A stretch of DNA of 8,307 nucleotides from positions 1 to 8,307 of the forward strand of contig RFPF01000124.1 of NCBI GenBank assembly GCA_009926295.1, given 5' to 3'. The position numbers and the translations under genes were made by a program. The notes below the pieces were generated by a model that saw nothing but the letters and a program-made list of their open reading frames with translations, had not been told where the DNA came from and searched no databases. Origin of the DNA: Planctomycetia bacterium. GTDB taxonomy: Bacteria; Planctomycetota; Planctomycetia; Pirellulales; UBA1268. Below, one piece after another: positions 6,481-8,307 of this stretch. Position 1 is the stretch's first letter, and each line of letters begins with the position of its first letter.

Positions 6481-7824
6481 CTACCGCGCGACCGCGAACT
6501 CCCCGGCGGCGAGACTCGGGAGGTTGGTCTGGCCCATCAGCCAGAGATCGACCGCGCGGGCCGCCTCGCGGCCCTCGTGGATCGCCCACACCACGAGCGA
6601 CTGCCCGCGGCGCAGGTCGCCCGCAGCGAACACGCCCGCCCTGCTCGTCATGTAGTCGCTCCCCGTCTTGACGTTGCCCCGGGCGTCGAGTTCGAGGCCG
6701 AGATCCGCGATCGGCCCCTGCTTCTCCGGCCCCACGAAGCCCATCGCCAGGAGCGCGAGCTGGCAGGGCCACTCCTCTTCGGTCCCCGGCAGTTCCTTGA
6801 ACTTCTGCTGGCCCGTCGCCGAATCCTGATACCACTCGATCCGCACGGTCTTCAGGCCGCGGAGGCGGCCATGCTCGTCGCCCAGAAACTCCTTCGTGAG
6901 GATGCCGAACTCGCGGCGGCAGCCCTCCTCGTGCGACGAGCTCGTCCGCAGCATCACCGGCCAGAGCGGCCACGGCGTGCTCGCCGGCCGCTCCGCCCGC
7001 CGCGGATACTTCCCGAGGTCGGGCGGCTGCGGGAGCAGTTCGAACTGCGTGAGACTCTTCGCACCCTGGCGGTTGCTCGTGCCGTCGCAGTCGCTCCCGG
7101 TGTCGCCGCCGCCGATCACGATGACATCCTTGCCCTCGGCCACGATCTGCCCGGGCACCTCGTCGCCGGCGCACTTCTTGTTTTGCTGCGGCAGGAACTC
7201 CATCGCATAGTGCACGCCCGCGAGCTCACGGCCCGGGATCGGCAGGTCGCGGCCGAGCGTGGCGCCGCCGGTGAGCACGATCGCGTCGTACTCTTCCGTG
7301 AGTGACTGCGTGCTGATGTCGCTCCCGACGTTGACGCCGCAGCGGAACTCCACGCCCTCGGCCTCCAGCTGCTCGATGCGCCGCCACACCCGCCACTTCT
7401 CGAGCTTGAAGTCGGGAATGCCGTACATCAGAAGCCCGCCCGGGCGGTCGGCCCGCTCGAACACGGTGACGAGATGCCCGGCACGGTTGAGCTGCTGCGC
7501 GGCGGCGAGGCCGGCCGGCCCGCTGCCGACGACGGCCACCCGCTTGCCCGAACGCACGGCCGGGTCTTCGGGCATCACCCACCCCTCGTCCCACGCCCGA
7601 TCGGCGATCGTCATCTCGATCTGCTTGATGGCGACGGGATCCTCGTTGATGCCGAGCACGCACGCCGCCTCGCAGGGCGCGGGGCAGACGCGGCCGGTGA
7701 ACTCGGGGAAGTTGTTCGTGGCGTGCAGCCGCTGGCTCGCCTCGTGCCACTGCTCGCGATACACGAGGTCGTTGAAGTCGGGAATGATGTTCCCCAGCGG
7801 GCAGCCGGTGTGGCAGAAGGGCAC
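6481..7824 (-). CDS. gltD: Glutamate synthase small (beta) subunit, N-terminally broken
   Basis: GltD carries the FAD and NADPH sites that feed electrons to GltB, which makes two glutamate from glutamine and 2-oxoglutarate. In this 447-residue frame: CHTGCPLGN at 4-12 is the second half of the first iron-sulfur motif; VCPAPCEAAC (Cys47, 51, 55) is the second motif; VAVVGSGPAGLAAAQQLNRA at 96-115 is the FAD Rossmann loop; VIVIGGGDTGSDCDGTSNRQ at 234-253 is the NADPH loop; GVFAAGDLRRGQSLVVWAIH at 397-416 is the C-terminal FAD motif. Thus most of the enzyme is intact. The N-terminus is not: the normal first 40 or so residues lie in another frame just upstream (7827-7946), and the CxxC that should precede PFCHTGC is absent. 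The frame opens with GTG 7824, with GGAGG (7836-7832) 7 bases before it, so re-initiation is possible. It follows gltB and forms an operon with it. Confidence 0.85.
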   Translation of the reverse strand: MPFCHTGCPLGNIIPDFNDLVYREQWHEASQRLHATNNFPEFTGRVCPAPCEAACVLGINEDPVAIKQIEMTIADRAWDEGWVMPEDPAVRSGKRVAVVGSGPAGLAAAQQLNRAGHLVTVFERADRPGGLLMYGIPDFKLEKWRVWRRIEQLEAEGVEFRCGVNVGSDISTQSLTEEYDAIVLTGGATLGRDLPIPGRELAGVHYAMEFLPQQNKKCAGDEVPGQIVAEGKDVIVIGGGDTGSDCDGTSNRQGAKSLTQFELLPQPPDLGKYPRRAERPASTPWPLWPVMLRTSSSHEEGCRREFGILTKEFLGDEHGRLRGLKTVRIEWYQDSATGQQKFKELPGTEEEWPCQLALLAMGFVGPEKQGPIADLGLELDARGNVKTGSDYMTSRAGVFAAGDLRRGQSLVVWAIHEGREAARAVDLWLMGQTNLPSLAAGEFAVAR

Positions 7825-7826
7825 GT

Positions 7827-7938
7827 CCTCACCTCCCCGGGGCCGAGGATGGTGAGGAACTCGTTGTAGTTCCGCAGCCGATCGGCCACCGGCGCGTAGC
7901 CCGAGACCTGCCGCCCATACTTCATGAATCCGCGCGGT

Positions 7939-7946
<8 letters not shown>
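7827..7946 (-). pseudogene. gltD: Detached 5' part of gltD
   Basis: From ATG 7946 this frame encodes 40 residues, starting MGEPRGFMKYGR and continuing with ADRLRNYNEFLTILGPGEVR, a typical GltD beginning. It then runs out of register: the next family residues (PFCHTGC) are read one base back, in the frame of the gltD main part. Read on literally, this frame continues as noise to a stop at 7611. GGAGG at 7960-7956 lies 9 bases before the ATG. The start overlaps the gltB stop by 8 bases, the usual gltBD coupling. Between the two parts about 8-11 residues with the motif CxxC seem to be missing, so a simple one-base error does not explain the break. Confidence 0.65.
7832..7836 (-). promoter_or_regulatory. 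Internal Shine-Dalgarno-like site in gltD
   Basis: GGAGG on the minus strand (7836-7832) followed by the 7-base spacer TGAGGAC and then GTG at 7824-7822. The spacing is ideal. It lies exactly at the frame break and could allow ribosomes to restart in the main gltD frame. It may also be chance, because the region codes for GPGEV. Confidence 0.4.

Positions 7947-8307
<361 letters not shown>

Noticed and set aside
7824..7840. Programmed -1 frameshift joining the two gltD parts
   Set aside because: No convincing slippery heptamer at the junction (only CCCCGGGG nearby), and a shift would still leave the CxxC pair missing.

Overview
This is a GC-rich bacterial window with ordinary chromosomal housekeeping content. 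Long GC-rich codon bias, many proline- and alanine-rich exported proteins, weak use of Shine-Dalgarno sites in some genes, and protein types that I associate with planctomycetes (a small CHG-repeat exported protein, an AsmA-like membrane protein, a basic RDKxRDL-type protein) suggest a planctomycete, perhaps of the Pirellulales kind. That assignment is an inference; no rRNA or other marker gene is present.

Layout from left to right. Positions 3-515 hold the 3' part of a probable lipoprotein gene (+), followed by a strong hairpin at 571-599 that faces a convergent small gene (-, 665-1021) for a Cys/His-rich exported protein. A 359-base gap (1022-1380) follows, holding a candidate promoter for the small gene. 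Next is an AsmA-like membrane-anchored protein (-, 1381-2982), then a tRNA-Gly with anticodon CCC (+, 3129-3201) and, 33 bases on, a gene for a small very basic protein (+, 3235-3853) that appears frameshifted in a run of four C. Convergent to it is a secreted staphylococcal-nuclease-type enzyme with a long Pro/Gln-rich N-terminal region (-, 3872-4987). This is divergent from a secreted HExxH putative metalloprotease (+, 5149-6465). The right end is a glutamate synthase locus on the minus strand: gltD (main part 6481-7824, detached 5' part 7827-7946) and the 3' end of gltB (7939-8307), which overlaps the gltD start by 8 bases.

The genes do not form one pathway. Only gltB-gltD are clearly an operon (ammonia assimilation, glutamine + 2-oxoglutarate to two glutamate). 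Several others are envelope or exported proteins of unknown role. I did not find a phage, IS element, CRISPR array or defence system.

The two most notable observations are apparent lesions. In gltD, a frame break coincides with loss of the first two cysteines of an iron-sulfur motif and with a well-placed internal Shine-Dalgarno and GTG. In the basic protein gene, a one-base change in a C run shifts the end of the gene into its neighbour. Both could be assembly errors or true mutations; the sequence alone cannot decide. I see no convincing evidence here for a new multi-gene system.
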